Assembly: GCA_963789025.1 (NCBI GenBank)
Contig: CAWBIT010000008.1
Location: forward strand, 1,116,001-1,180,000
DNA: 64,000 nt
Origin: AP-15 sp963789025
GTDB lineage: Bacteria > Pseudomonadota > Alphaproteobacteria > ATCC43930 > CGMCC-115725
Reading direction: 5' to 3'
The notes beneath the pieces were generated by a model that did no database searches, was not told the origin of the DNA, and was given only the letters and a program-made list of their open reading frames with translations. This document shows, in pieces, positions 17,862 through 26,599 of this stretch. The position numbers were made by a program, and so were the translations under genes. Positions within the stretch are counted from its first letter, which is position 1. The number at the start of each line of letters is the position of its first letter.

Positions 17862-18917
17862 ATGCCATGCTCTCTTTACATTTGCCTGCAAGATGAGGAC
17901 AAGATCGTCACCTTCGACGTCGGGGCCGATACCGGCCAGATTACGCGGCAGGCCGAAACGCCGGTCGCGGGCGGGCCCTCGGTGCTGTCGATCAGCCCGG
18001 ATCGGCGGGTCTTGTATGTCGGGCAACGCACGCAGCCCGCGATTTCGAGTTTTCGGATCGACCAGGGCACCGGACAGTTGACGCCGCAAGGGACGGTGTC
18101 GGCAGAACACGCGCCCACGTTTCTTGCTCCTGACCGCACCGGCAGCTACCTGCTGTCCGCCTATTACCAAGGCGGGTATGCGGCGGTTCATCCGCTTGGA
18201 AATGACGGCGCGGTAGGTCCCCCGGCCCTCGATCGGCAAGACACGGCCAACGGCGCCCACGCCATCCAGACCGACCCCTCCAACCAGTTTGCCTTTGTGC
18301 CGCACATCGCTCGCCTCAACGACAACGTCCTTGAGGCTCCGAAGGATAACCCTGGCCCCAATTTTATTGCGCAGTTCCAATTCGATGCGCCGACCGGCCG
18401 GCTGACGGCAAATTCGCCGTTCCGGGTCGAGCCGACTGAACGGCTTGGCCCCCGCCACTATTGCTTTCACCCAACCCTGGATGTCGCCTATTTCTCGAAC
18501 GAGCAGGGCTGCAGCGTCACCAGCTATCGTCTGGACCGGGCGACGGGTACGCTCTCGGCGGTGCAGACGATCACGACGCTTCCCGCCGGGCACACCGCGC
18601 GCAACACTTGTTCCCAGATCCACCTCACGCCCTCGGGGCGATTCCTCTATGTCGCTAACCGGGGGCACAACAGCATCGCCGGGTTCGCCGTCGATACCGC
18701 CACGGGGCAATTGACGGCCGTTGGGCATGTGACGACCGAAGCGGTCCCCAGTGCCTTCGCTCTCGATCCTGCCGGCCGCTTCGTCTTCGCCGCCGGAACC
18801 GCAACCGGGCGGCTCGCGTCCTACCGCATCAACGACGAGACGGGGACCTTGAGCGCGCTGGAGACCTATGCGGTGGGACAGCGACCCGCGGCCGTGCTTG
18901 TAACTCAGCTGGGATAA
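17862..18917 (+). CDS. Beta-propeller lactonase family protein (6-phosphogluconolactonase-like)
   Basis: This 351-residue seven-bladed propeller is of the lactonase family that includes E. coli Pgl (YbhE), which hydrolyses 6-phosphogluconolactone. Repeating blades are visible as ISPDRRVLYVGQRTQPAISS, FAFVPHIARLNDNV, GPRHYCFHPTLDVAYFSNEQ, HLTPSGRFLYVANRGHNSIA and FALDPAGRFVFAAG. The start at 17862 is supported by GGGAGGGA a few bases upstream; an upstream extension to 17673 lacks homology. No signal peptide is seen. With no pentose-phosphate genes around, the true substrate may be another sugar lactone. Confidence 0.85.
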   Translation: MPCSLYICLQDEDKIVTFDVGADTGQITRQAETPVAGGPSVLSISPDRRVLYVGQRTQPAISSFRIDQGTGQLTPQGTVSAEHAPTFLAPDRTGSYLLSAYYQGGYAAVHPLGNDGAVGPPALDRQDTANGAHAIQTDPSNQFAFVPHIARLNDNVLEAPKDNPGPNFIAQFQFDAPTGRLTANSPFRVEPTERLGPRHYCFHPTLDVAYFSNEQGCSVTSYRLDRATGTLSAVQTITTLPAGHTARNTCSQIHLTPSGRFLYVANRGHNSIAGFAVDTATGQLTAVGHVTTEAVPSAFALDPAGRFVFAAGTATGRLASYRINDETGTLSALETYAVGQRPAAVLVTQLG

Positions 18918-19038
18918 GGGGCGTGTTCAGCCGCGGCTTGGCGGCGGCGCGCTGGTCGGAGTGTTGCGCTCAGGTCGCGGCATTATGCCTAAGCGACGGC
19001 GAACAAGAACAAAACGAGGGACGAGGTGTTGTCGAGAA

Positions 19039-20004
19039 CTAGTCGTCCACTACCTCGGCGATCGCTATTCCGCTCTCCCCCGCCACGGCATAAAGGAGAT
19101 ATACCCGCCCGTTCTCCTCGAAGATGGCGGGATCGCGCAACTGGTTGACGTGCCCGTAGGCGGTGCTGCGGATCGACGGGACGAGCGGCGCATCGGCGCC
19201 CTCCCAAATGCGTTCCGGCCGGAGGATTTCGGTAGCTGGGCCTTCCTTCCAACTACTCCAATCGCCAGTAAGATCGATGCGGCTGAGGAGAATCCGCTCG
19301 GGAGCATGGCCGACCTCGGTCCAGAATACCCACAATTCGTTGCCGCGCTTCATGACGGCAGAATGGCGCATGTTGGGATTGAACAGCGTCGGGCCCGGCT
19401 CGAAATCATGCAATCCGTCCTTCGAGCGGTAAAACAGTCCGGGCATCGCCAGCGCGTATGTCATACCGCCATACCGGAAAATGCGCATGTAGCTGCGCCC
19501 CAGAACCTCGGGCTGCGCCTCGAAGTCGATCCCGTCCCGCGAGACCGCAGCGCGTGTGACCTGCGTCCCGACGTCGTCGAGCCCGTGATAGTACATGATG
19601 ATTTGGCGCCCTGACCGATCGGCATGGACATCCGGCGAAGCGATATGCGGCGTCGTTATCTCCGAAAGCACATCATGCGAAAGTTCGATGCCCGCCGCCT
19701 TTAGCCTGGCCTCGTAGAACGCGAGCTGCTCCGGCCTAGCCCTTGGAGCCTCAGTCAGAAAACCGGATTTCTCGAGTTGCAGGCTGCCGGGCGCATAAAT
19801 CGTCCAGGGCCCGGTGAGCTGACGGGCGTAGCCCAAGCGAATGTAGCGGCCCTTGTGATCGGCGAAATAGAGATAGTAATCCCCGAGCCGATGCTCGATC
19901 CAGTCGGGCACGCGGATCGCCGATGGGCCCTGGATGTTGCGGCCGATGCTAGGATGCAGGTCTGGCGCAATGATGGGTCGGTCAAGCAGTCGGACTGCGC
20001 GCAT
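19039..20004 (-). CDS. GH43-like five-bladed beta-propeller protein
   Basis: This 321-residue protein has glycoside-hydrolase-like propeller features: GDYYLYFADHKGRYIRLGYA near residue 45, PHIASPDVHADRSGRQIIMY, GLFYRSKDGL, SAVMKRGNELWVFWTE and a terminal QLRDPAIFEENGRVYLLYAV. Such blades are shared by GH43, GH62 and GH130 enzymes; the catalytic acids cannot be assigned safely. The ATG at 20004 follows GAGAGGAACC. The broken sugar ABC permease lies immediately upstream in the same frame with no stop between, pointing to a former carbohydrate uptake and processing operon. Confidence 0.7.
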   Translation of the reverse strand: MRAVRLLDRPIIAPDLHPSIGRNIQGPSAIRVPDWIEHRLGDYYLYFADHKGRYIRLGYARQLTGPWTIYAPGSLQLEKSGFLTEAPRARPEQLAFYEARLKAAGIELSHDVLSEITTPHIASPDVHADRSGRQIIMYYHGLDDVGTQVTRAAVSRDGIDFEAQPEVLGRSYMRIFRYGGMTYALAMPGLFYRSKDGLHDFEPGPTLFNPNMRHSAVMKRGNELWVFWTEVGHAPERILLSRIDLTGDWSSWKEGPATEILRPERIWEGADAPLVPSIRSTAYGHVNQLRDPAIFEENGRVYLLYAVAGESGIAIAEVVDD

Positions 20005-20029
20005 GCTTGGTTCCTCTCGGTATAGTGTA

Positions 20030-20839
20030 TTGTGCCGCGATAATATGTCGGCCCGACGCGCCCATTGCTTGACCGCACCCGCCGCGAGGCCCGACGCCAT
20101 CCGCGTCTGCAGCGGCAGGAAGAGGAGCAGGGTCGGCAAAGCCATCAGCGCAGACCCTGCCACCACGTTGCCCCACTCGACAATGTTCTCGCCGAAAAAC
20201 GCGCTGAGCAGCAGCGGCATCGTCTTGAGTTCGGTCTGCGTCAGAAAAGCGAGCGCGAACAGGTATTCCGACCAGAGCAGCCGTCGAGGATTGCCGCCTC
20301 GTCGAGGCTGCGGGGTACCGCTTCGAGATAACCGACGAGCAGATAGATCGAAAACGGAATGCTGACCGAGACATAGACGAAGATCATGCCCAGGTAATTG
20401 TTGAGCAGACCGAGCCGCGCGAACAGGATGAAGAGCGGCGTCGCCAGGATGATCCAGGGGAAGGTCTGCCCGAGCATCACCGCAGCGAAGAGCGGGCGCT
20501 TGCCGCGAAAGCGCAACCGCGAAAAGACGTAGGCCGCGACAACCGCGACGACGGTCGAGAGCGCGACGCTGCTGGCACAAAGGAACAGGCTGTTGAAGAT
20601 TGCGCGGCCAAAACCGGAGCCGAGCAGGTGGACGTAATTGTCGATCGTGAAAACCCAGCCGCGCGCCGCGAACATCGTTGCCGGCGTGCGGAACGACGCG
20701 ATGAAGATCCACGCGGTCGGGTAAATCAGTGCGAAGATTACGACGAGCGTCAGGCCGAGCAGCGCGTACTCACCGAGCAGCATCCGGGCGGCGCGCGACG
20801 CGCGACACGGTCGGGACCGGACGTGGCGATCGCAGCCAT
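20030..20839 (-). pseudogene. Carbohydrate ABC transporter permease (MalG-like), broken
   Basis: This is an inner-membrane permease of the MalG family. Readable parts are LIYPTAWIFIASFRTP, GRAIFNSLFLCASSVALSTV, LGQTFPWIILATPLFILFAR and YLEAVPRSLDEAAILDG, then in another frame LLWSEYLFALAFLTQTELKT. Three defects are seen. There is a frame change after the initial MAAIATSGPDRVARRA. About 25 residues after DEAAILDG are deleted, which removes the rest of the EAA loop that docks the ATPase, with a second frame change at about 20275. There is also no stop before the next gene. Confidence 0.85.
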
Positions 20840-20900
20840 CAGTGGGCCTCCCCGAACTCGCGCTGCGCGATCACCCGCACATAGAAATCGGATCCGCGCG
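20839..20900 (-). pseudogene. C-terminal tail of upstream sugar permease (MalF-like)
   Basis: The minus strand reads FYVRVIAQREFGEAH and stops with a TGATG overlap onto the start of the MalG-like gene, the usual coupling of malF and malG type permeases. FYVRV resembles the end of the last transmembrane helix of the partner permease. Only about 18 residues survive before unrelated sequence, so this assignment rests mainly on position. Confidence 0.45.
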
Positions 20901-20984
20901 GGCCTCTTCTCAGGCGACGCCATCTCGGGCTCCGACGGCAACACCGAAGCCTTTCTTCTTCTGGATAACCCTCCTTCAGAGCCT

Positions 20985-21758
20985 TCAGCTGCCGAGAGCG
21001 CGTGTCCGTTCGGCATCGGGCCGGCTGAGCAGATGACCACAGCCGGCCTTGTTCGCCCAGTATTCCCAGGCGCGCCAGGTCTCGGTCGAATAAGGGCTGT
21101 ACCCGCGGTTGCGGGCATCGATTTCGCCCTGTGACAGGTACTTGATCGTGTCCCCCAGCTGCTTCGCCCGCATCAGCGTGCGTGCGTTGCGCGGCAGATA
21201 GACCGACATTCGCACGACCTCGATGAGCGTGCGGCCGGCTGATGCAAAACCGTGGCCGCGCATCAGCGCCACGTTGTTTTCACCGAGGCATTTCGCGAGA
21301 TCGCGGCCCTGCTCAATATTGCTGACGAGCAGGTTGGTGTCGCCAAAATTGTCGGCGATATCCCAGACCGGCACCTCTGCCCCGATGAAGCTCCCCGAAT
21401 GGATCACCGGCCGCAGCTTCGTCGCATTGGCAATACCGAAGGCCAGGGTGTCCTCGGCATGCGCGTGCACCACCGCCATGACGTCCGGCCGGGCCTCAAA
21501 GATCGCCGCGTGAATGAACCGCTCCAGGTAGAGCGTACGCTTTTCGTCGCGCACCGGCCGCCCGTCGAGGTCGAGTTCGACGATATCTTCGGTGGTGACC
21601 AGTTCCGGGGCAACCGAGCGCGCGATCAGAAAATGCCTTGGATTGTCGGGGTGTCGCACGCTGACGTGGCCGTACGCGTCCACCACGTCCTCCTTCGCAA
21701 GGATGCGGTTGGCGATCACGAGATCCTGGATAAGGGTGTCAAAGCTGCTCATTGCCAT
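20985..21758 (-). CDS. Class II aldolase/adducin family protein
   Basis: This 257-residue protein resembles fuculose-1-phosphate aldolase and decarboxylases of the araD family, Zn-dependent enzymes acting on sugar phosphates or keto acids. Seen: ANRILAKEDVVDAYGHVSVR with the phosphate-loop-like YGHVS, the metal ligand pair in VVHAHAEDTLAFG, and MRGHGFASAG with a further His. ATG codons at 21758 and 21752 are both possible, with only a weak ribosome site; 21758 is used. The upstream gene on the same strand is far away. Confidence 0.85.
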   Translation of the reverse strand: MAMSSFDTLIQDLVIANRILAKEDVVDAYGHVSVRHPDNPRHFLIARSVAPELVTTEDIVELDLDGRPVRDEKRTLYLERFIHAAIFEARPDVMAVVHAHAEDTLAFGIANATKLRPVIHSGSFIGAEVPVWDIADNFGDTNLLVSNIEQGRDLAKCLGENNVALMRGHGFASAGRTLIEVVRMSVYLPRNARTLMRAKQLGDTIKYLSQGEIDARNRGYSPYSTETWRAWEYWANKAGCGHLLSRPDAERTRALGS

Positions 21759-22034
21759 GATGATCCAAGCGAAGCGGAGCGAACTCGTGTTGGCGTCGAC
21801 AGATGCTAAGGGTTGGGCCGTAGCAACGGCAAGCGATACGGTGGGTCCCAATGAGGGCAACGAAAGCAGAAAAGACTGAGGGTTTATGCTACGCGAAATC
21901 CGCTGGGTTGCAGCGCCGCCGGAGGACCCGAGAATAAGAGCGTCAAGTGTCGGTGCTGAATCTCCTCGCATGACGGCGGGCCCGCGAATGGCTTACAAGG
22001 GTCGAACGAAATTCGAACCGACACACTAGAGCGC

Positions 22035-23336
22035 TCAGCTACGCAAATTCTCGCGCATCGTGACGCCCGTATACTCGGTGCGCAGCAAACCGCGCCGTTG
22101 CAATTCGGGCGTCAGCATGCGGGCGAATTCCTCCCACATGACCGGCGAGATCGTCGGCGTCAGCACAAACCCGTCGCTGGCTTCGGATTCGAACAGATCC
22201 TGCATGGTGTCGGCAATCATCGCCGGCGTGCCGACCATCAGGTTGCGTGGCCGGCGTATCGCCTCGGCGAAACTGATGCCTTCGGCCCGCATGGTCTGGC
22301 GGATGCGGTCCTCCAAGCCTCCGTGCCCTTGATGACCCTTGTTTCGGCTGAGCTCGACTTCGTCGCTGGTCTTACTGAGATCGGCGCCGAGCATTGCCGA
22401 ATTGGTCGCAAGGACCATTTCGAGCGGCACCAGGGAGGTTAGATATTCCGCCTTCTCATGCGCGATCGATTGGGTCTCGCCGAGCACGATCGTTGTCGAC
22501 GTGCATATCGCGCAATCATTCGGCAAGCGGCCGAACCGAACCATCCGCCCCTTGATGTCTGCGTAGAATTCGATGGCGCCTTCCTTGGAGCCGGACGAGC
22601 AGAAGATCGCCTCGGCCCAGCGCGCGGCAAAATCGCGGCCGCGCGGCGACGATCCGGCCTGCATCAGCACAGGGCGCCCTTGCGGCGAGCGCGGGATCGT
22701 CAGCGGGCCACGGGTGCGCACATAGCGGCCCTCGTAATCGGCGTAACGCACCTTCTGCGGGTCGATGAACAACCCGCTCTCCTTGTCCATGACCAGCGCG
22801 TCTTCCTGCCAGCAATCCCACAGCGCGCAGCACGCCTCGACAACCTCGTCGGCGCGGTCGTAGCGCAGCTCTTTCGCGGGCAGATCGACCAAGCCGAAAT
22901 TGCGCGCCTCGAAATCGGTCGTCGAGGTCACGACGTTCCAGCAGGCGCGGCCGTGCGAGAGATGGTCGAGCGAAGCCAAGGTGCGGGCCAGGTGATAGGG
23001 ATGGTGGAACGTCGTCGAGAGCGTCGCACCCAGCCCCAGATGCCGTGTGGCCCGCGCCATCACCGGCAATACGATCATCGGGTCGAGATAGGAAAGCTGG
23101 CCGCCGTAGCGCAGATAGGTGTCGAAGCTGCCCTTATAAATGTCGGGCAGGCCCAGCGTGTCGGCGAAGAAGCAGCCGTCAAAGCGCGCCGCCTCGAGCA
23201 CCCGCGCCATGTGCTCGTAGCGCTCTGGCTTGAAGATATCGTCGAGATCCGCCTCGGGGTGGCGCCACGCGCCCGCGAGCTGCGCGGTCGGGCCCGTCTT
23301 GACATAGGCCAAGAGGTGCATCTTGCGGTCGCGCAT
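22035..23336 (-). CDS. NtaA/SnaA/DszA family FMN-dependent monooxygenase
   Basis: This 433-residue flavin monooxygenase is of the bacterial luciferase superfamily, the group that includes nitrilotriacetate monooxygenase NtaA and dibenzothiophene-sulfone monooxygenase DszA. Characteristic motifs are the N-terminal MHLLAYVKTGPTAQLAGAWR, FDGCFFADTLGLPDIY, STTFHHPYHLARTLASLDHL, GRACWNVVTSTTDFEARNFG, PQGRPVLMQAGSSPRGRDFA and GTPAMIADTMQDLFE. The length is normal. GAGGAGG lies nine bases before the ATG. A partner flavin reductase, needed for FMNH2 supply, is not in the window. Substrate unknown. Confidence 0.92.
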   Translation of the reverse strand: MRDRKMHLLAYVKTGPTAQLAGAWRHPEADLDDIFKPERYEHMARVLEAARFDGCFFADTLGLPDIYKGSFDTYLRYGGQLSYLDPMIVLPVMARATRHLGLGATLSTTFHHPYHLARTLASLDHLSHGRACWNVVTSTTDFEARNFGLVDLPAKELRYDRADEVVEACCALWDCWQEDALVMDKESGLFIDPQKVRYADYEGRYVRTRGPLTIPRSPQGRPVLMQAGSSPRGRDFAARWAEAIFCSSGSKEGAIEFYADIKGRMVRFGRLPNDCAICTSTTIVLGETQSIAHEKAEYLTSLVPLEMVLATNSAMLGADLSKTSDEVELSRNKGHQGHGGLEDRIRQTMRAEGISFAEAIRRPRNLMVGTPAMIADTMQDLFESEASDGFVLTPTISPVMWEEFARMLTPELQRRGLLRTEYTGVTMRENLRS

Positions 23337-23793
23337 CGCTAATTCCTCCTCAAAGGACGGCCGGTCATCGCCAAACAGGAGGCGAGATATAGTGGTGAAC
23401 GGTACCAGATGTGGCGCGCTTGGACCAAGATTTGGTCGGGAAGCTCGGCCGTAATCGAGTGACCGCTTCAGCTAAGCGTTATCAGACGCGGCCGTCACAA
23501 CCCGCCGTCGTGAGCTACCACCGGCCAGCGGCGGGATGCACAACCGCGCGCACTCGTCACTAAGGTGTGCTCGCGGGGATCATCCAGACAGCGCGCGCCG
23601 AGATCGTACAGAGCTTTTTTGCCGGCGGCAGCTGAGCGGCCGACCGAGGGCAGGTTGGGACGACAAGGGCGACCGTTCTGTCGAGTTCGGGGCCGCTCGG
23701 CTGCTTCTGCTCGGCGCTATCGGGTGAAGAATCAGGAGTTCTTTCAACCTTAAACAAAAAATGGTATGATCGTAACTAGACCTCCATGGGTTA
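23337..23793. other. Intergenic stretch, no gene seen
   Basis: About 450 bases separate the monooxygenase start from the lipoprotein gene. The last 60 bases before the lipoprotein are AT-rich and probably hold its promoter. Short frames on both strands show no family motif. Confidence 0.4.
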
Positions 23794-23799
23794 ATGATT

Positions 23800-24912
23800 A
23801 TGAGAACGTTCCCTGGCCTGCTGATTGCGGCATCGACGCTCAGCGCCTGCGCCATAGGCAGCTATGACCCGCAGACGGTCACTGATAACGCCGCGAGGGG
23901 CAGCGCACTCGCTCAGATCACGGCTGAGTGCCAAGAGCAAGCCCTCGCACCCGAATTGGATATGATCCGGTCAAAGGTCAACATGTCGATGACCGGCGCC
24001 AATCCAGCGCCGTTCATGCTGTCGAACATGGAAGTTCCTACCGCCGCCGAGCGTATTCAAATTGCCCGCTGGAGCGCGATTCGCAATTCCTGCTCTCAGC
24101 GTGTCGTCGCGTTGATTAGCGAGCCACCTGCTGGGATGTCGCAAGGGTTGTGGCAGAAGCTCGTCGAGATCACTGAGCACAACAGCCACAGGCAGCATGC
24201 CCTGATGATGGCGCTTGCTCGCGGCGAGATGCCCTATGGCCAATTCGTGCAGGAAGACACGCTGATCGGCGTCAGGACGGCTGCTGCGATACAGCCCTTC
24301 ACTCAGCAAGCTGGAGTGGTCGATCAGGTCGCCACGGCGGCGCCCGCTGCCGATCAAAGCGCACCGGCCTCAGGCGCATTCTTTGGCAATCTCGTCGGCG
24401 CAACTCTAGAGTCTCCTGGCGGCGCCGACGATGCCGGCGCGCTCGGGGCCAGCGCACTCGCTCAGATCATGGCCGAGTGCCAAGAGCAAGCCCTCGCACC
24501 CGAATTCGATATGATCCGGTCAAGGGTCAACATGTCGATGACCGGCGCCAATCCAGCGCCGTTCATGTTGTCGAACATGGAAGTTCCTACCGCCGCCGAG
24601 CGTATTCAAATTGCCCGCTGGAGCGCGATTCGCGATTCCTGCTCTGAGCGTGTCGCCGCGTTGATCAGCGAGCTACCTGCTGGGATGTCGCAAGGGTCGT
24701 GGCAGAAGGTCGTCGAGATCACTGAGCACAACAGCCAAAGGCAGCATATCCTGATGATGGCGCTTGCTCGCGGCAAGATGCCCTATGGCCAATTCGTGCT
24801 CGAAGACACGCTGATCGGTGTCAGCATGGCTGCTGCGATACGGCCCTTCACTCAGCAAGCTGGAGTGAGCGATCAGGTCGTTACGCTGTCGACCAAAGCG
24901 CCGCGTCGTTAG
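23800..24912 (+). CDS. Lipoprotein with two near-identical tandem domains
   Basis: This 370-residue predicted lipoprotein has a basic-hydrophobic signal MRTFPGLLIAASTLSAC with lipobox LSAC at residues 14-17. Two copies of a helical domain of about 143 residues follow, each starting SALAQI(T/M)AECQEQALAP and ending PFTQQAGV, joined by a linker of about 40 residues. The copies differ at only a few residues, so the duplication is recent. Conserved features are the Asn/Met-rich VNMSMTGANPAPFMLSNME and the HNS(H/Q)RQH segment. An ATG six bases upstream in frame is the alternative start. I do not recognise the family. An outer-membrane-attached periplasmic role is inferred from the lipobox. Confidence 0.8.
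   Translation: MRTFPGLLIAASTLSACAIGSYDPQTVTDNAARGSALAQITAECQEQALAPELDMIRSKVNMSMTGANPAPFMLSNMEVPTAAERIQIARWSAIRNSCSQRVVALISEPPAGMSQGLWQKLVEITEHNSHRQHALMMALARGEMPYGQFVQEDTLIGVRTAAAIQPFTQQAGVVDQVATAAPAADQSAPASGAFFGNLVGATLESPGGADDAGALGASALAQIMAECQEQALAPEFDMIRSRVNMSMTGANPAPFMLSNMEVPTAAERIQIARWSAIRDSCSERVAALISELPAGMSQGSWQKVVEITEHNSQRQHILMMALARGKMPYGQFVLEDTLIGVSMAAAIRPFTQQAGVSDQVVTLSTKAPRR
23901..24880 (+). repeat. Internal direct duplication, 549-base period
   Basis: Segment 23901-24331 recurs at 24450-24880 with a constant offset of 549 bases and only scattered substitutions, keeping the reading frame. The intervening 118 bases are unique. The two copies encode the two domains of the lipoprotein. 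Confidence 0.95.
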
Positions 24913-24917
24913 GCGCA

Positions 24918-25200
24918 TTCTGATAGCCGCGGCCGATGCCGCATTCGACCCGCCCGCCGCTGATCACATCGAGCAGCGCGATCTGCTCGGCAAGCCGCAC
25001 CGGGTGGTGCCAGACGATGATGTTGGCGGCCTGGCCGAGCCGGATGCGCTTGGTGTGTGCCGCCACGCTCATCTGCACCATGAGCGGGTTCGGGCTCATC
25101 TCGGCGCCCTCGGGCTGGAAATGGTGTTCGGTGAGCCAGAACGACTGGAACCCGAGCTTTTTCTGCGAGCCGCGCCGAAGGGGTGGCCGACGCCAACATC
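24918..25200 (-). pseudogene. Luciferase-like (LLM) oxidoreductase N-terminal fragment
   Basis: The minus strand reads LGFQSFWLTEHHFQPEGAEM, then SPNPLMVQMSVAAHTKRIRL, AANIIVWHHPVRLAEQIALL and SGGRVECGIGRGYQ, diagnostic of the N-terminal half of LLM-class flavin oxidoreductases. A one-base shift in an A-run just upstream separates it from an earlier RLAEK piece. Similarity ends at GRGYQ, where the lipoprotein gene begins on the other strand, so the C-terminal two thirds are gone. Confidence 0.85.
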
Positions 25201-25312
25201 TATGGCGCCTTGGCGGTATCGTTCCTCGACAAGCGAGAATCGATCCCCCGTATCGGCGCTCCATGGGCGCTGGGTTAGCCAAGGTCAGTCACGCCATCCG
25301 CCATCGCGAATA

Positions 25313-26060
25313 TCAGATGCGATAGCCAATTGCGACCAGCACGGGGGTGCGAAATTCGACAGTCTCCCCGACGCACCGCTCTGCGATAAACGTCCGGATC
25401 GCCGCTCTGACCCGCTCACGAGCTGCCTGATCGAGCGCCGCATAGGGTTGCATGTAACCATGCAGCGCCTCGGTATCCTCGAAATATACATCTCCAACGC
25501 CCCCCTCCAGATGCCCTCGACCCGGTGAACCTGGACGGAGCTCAAGCCGGCGGCGCTCATCTCGGCCGATAGCCTGTCAACATCGGACAGGGCGAGCATG
25601 CCCGAGGGGGGCGGCGGCGGGCGGCTCACCCCAGGTGGCGACGGAAGCCTTGCCTCCGGAGCGAAGCACGCGGGCCTGCTCCCGCAGACCTCGGCGCCAG
25701 TCTGCAAACAGCATCACGCCAAAGATCGAGAATGCAGCATCGAAGCTTGCGTCTGGAACGGCGAGAGCCTCTCCGTCCATCTCCCGAGCCTCGCATCGAT
25801 GAAAGGGACGGAGCCGTTCCGCGAGCCGCCGGACCATGCCGGGCGCGATGTCTGTTGCGAGCACGGCAGCTCCCCGCTCGGCGGCCGGACCGCTCAGCGC
25901 CCCGGCGCCGGCTGCGATATCAACAATCCGGGTACCCGGGCCGACGCCCACGATGTCCAGCGCGGTGTTCGAAACAGGTCCGGTGATCCGATGTGCGGTC
26001 GCCTCGTAGACTGCGGCGGAGTGTCGCCGCACTCGCGGCAGAACCAAGAACAACCAGCAA
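25313..26060 (-). pseudogene. SAM-dependent methyltransferase, multiply frameshifted
   Basis: The remains span nearly a whole class I methyltransferase. The SAM-binding region reads PGTRIVDIAAGAGALSGPAA and LATDIAPGMVRRLAERL, followed by EALAVPDASFDAAFSIFGVM and RVLRSGGKASVATWG. Later parts lie in other frames: LSAEMSAAGLSSVQVHRVEG, then YFEDTEALHGYMQPYAALDQ and FRTPVLVAIGYRI with the natural stop at 25313. At least two frame changes (near 25650 and 25500) break it. Another minus-strand frame upstream (MKSVDRVATIVWKSGAYVLTT from about 26123) could be an unrelated small membrane peptide. Confidence 0.8.
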
Positions 26061-26140
26061 GGTCGTCAGAACGTACGCGCCCGATTTCCAAACAATCGTC
26101 GCAACTCGATCGACTGACTTCATGCCGCGTACTCCTTTCA

Positions 26141-26590
26141 CTAGTCGACGACCATCGATCCGAGTCGCTTCCTGATCACCGCCTCGGCACCGCTTATCAT
26201 CTCGTCGATGATGCTGGCGGCGCTCATCAGTCGCTTCGTCTGACCGACCAATTCACCGGCCAGCAGGCTCATCTCTTCGAGGTCACCTGTGAACTCTGGA
26301 GTTGGCGGAAATCCGCAAAACCGCTTCATGGGAAACTCCTGTCCATAAAAACGCGCCTGACCGATCACCGGAAGCTCCGAATCCGAGACGAGCTTGTATG
26401 CCGGCGGATCGTCGCGCCGTTCCCATTCCCGCACGATGCGGTTGCGCAACCCGCGGGTCGAAGCGTCGGGGAATTCCGGACCGAAGATTAGATGGCGAGC
26501 CGTATCCCCGACACCGGCAGCGACAACCCGGTCCTTGTACTGCGGATGGGCATTGGCCTCGACCCGACTTACGATTTGCGGCAGGGAGGG
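26141..26590 (-). pseudogene. Nitronate monooxygenase C-terminal fragment
   Basis: About 145 residues of the C-terminal part of an NAD(P)H-dependent flavin oxidoreductase of the nitronate monooxygenase/2-nitropropane dioxygenase family survive: HPQYKDRVVAAGVGDTARHL, FGPEFPDASTRGLRNRIVRE, MKRFCGFPPTPEFTGDLEEM and SLLAGELVGQTKRLM. The FMN-binding N-terminal barrel is missing. Its upstream edge abuts the 3' end of the FAD oxidase gene on the same strand. There is no start codon at the edge; internal ATG codons lie within conserved sequence. Confidence 0.8.
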
Positions 26591-26599
26591 TGGCCGTGC

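Noticed and set aside
23901..24880. Two separate adjacent genes
   Set aside because: The frame is continuous through both copies and the linker, with one lipoprotein signal at the start and no internal stop or ribosome site.
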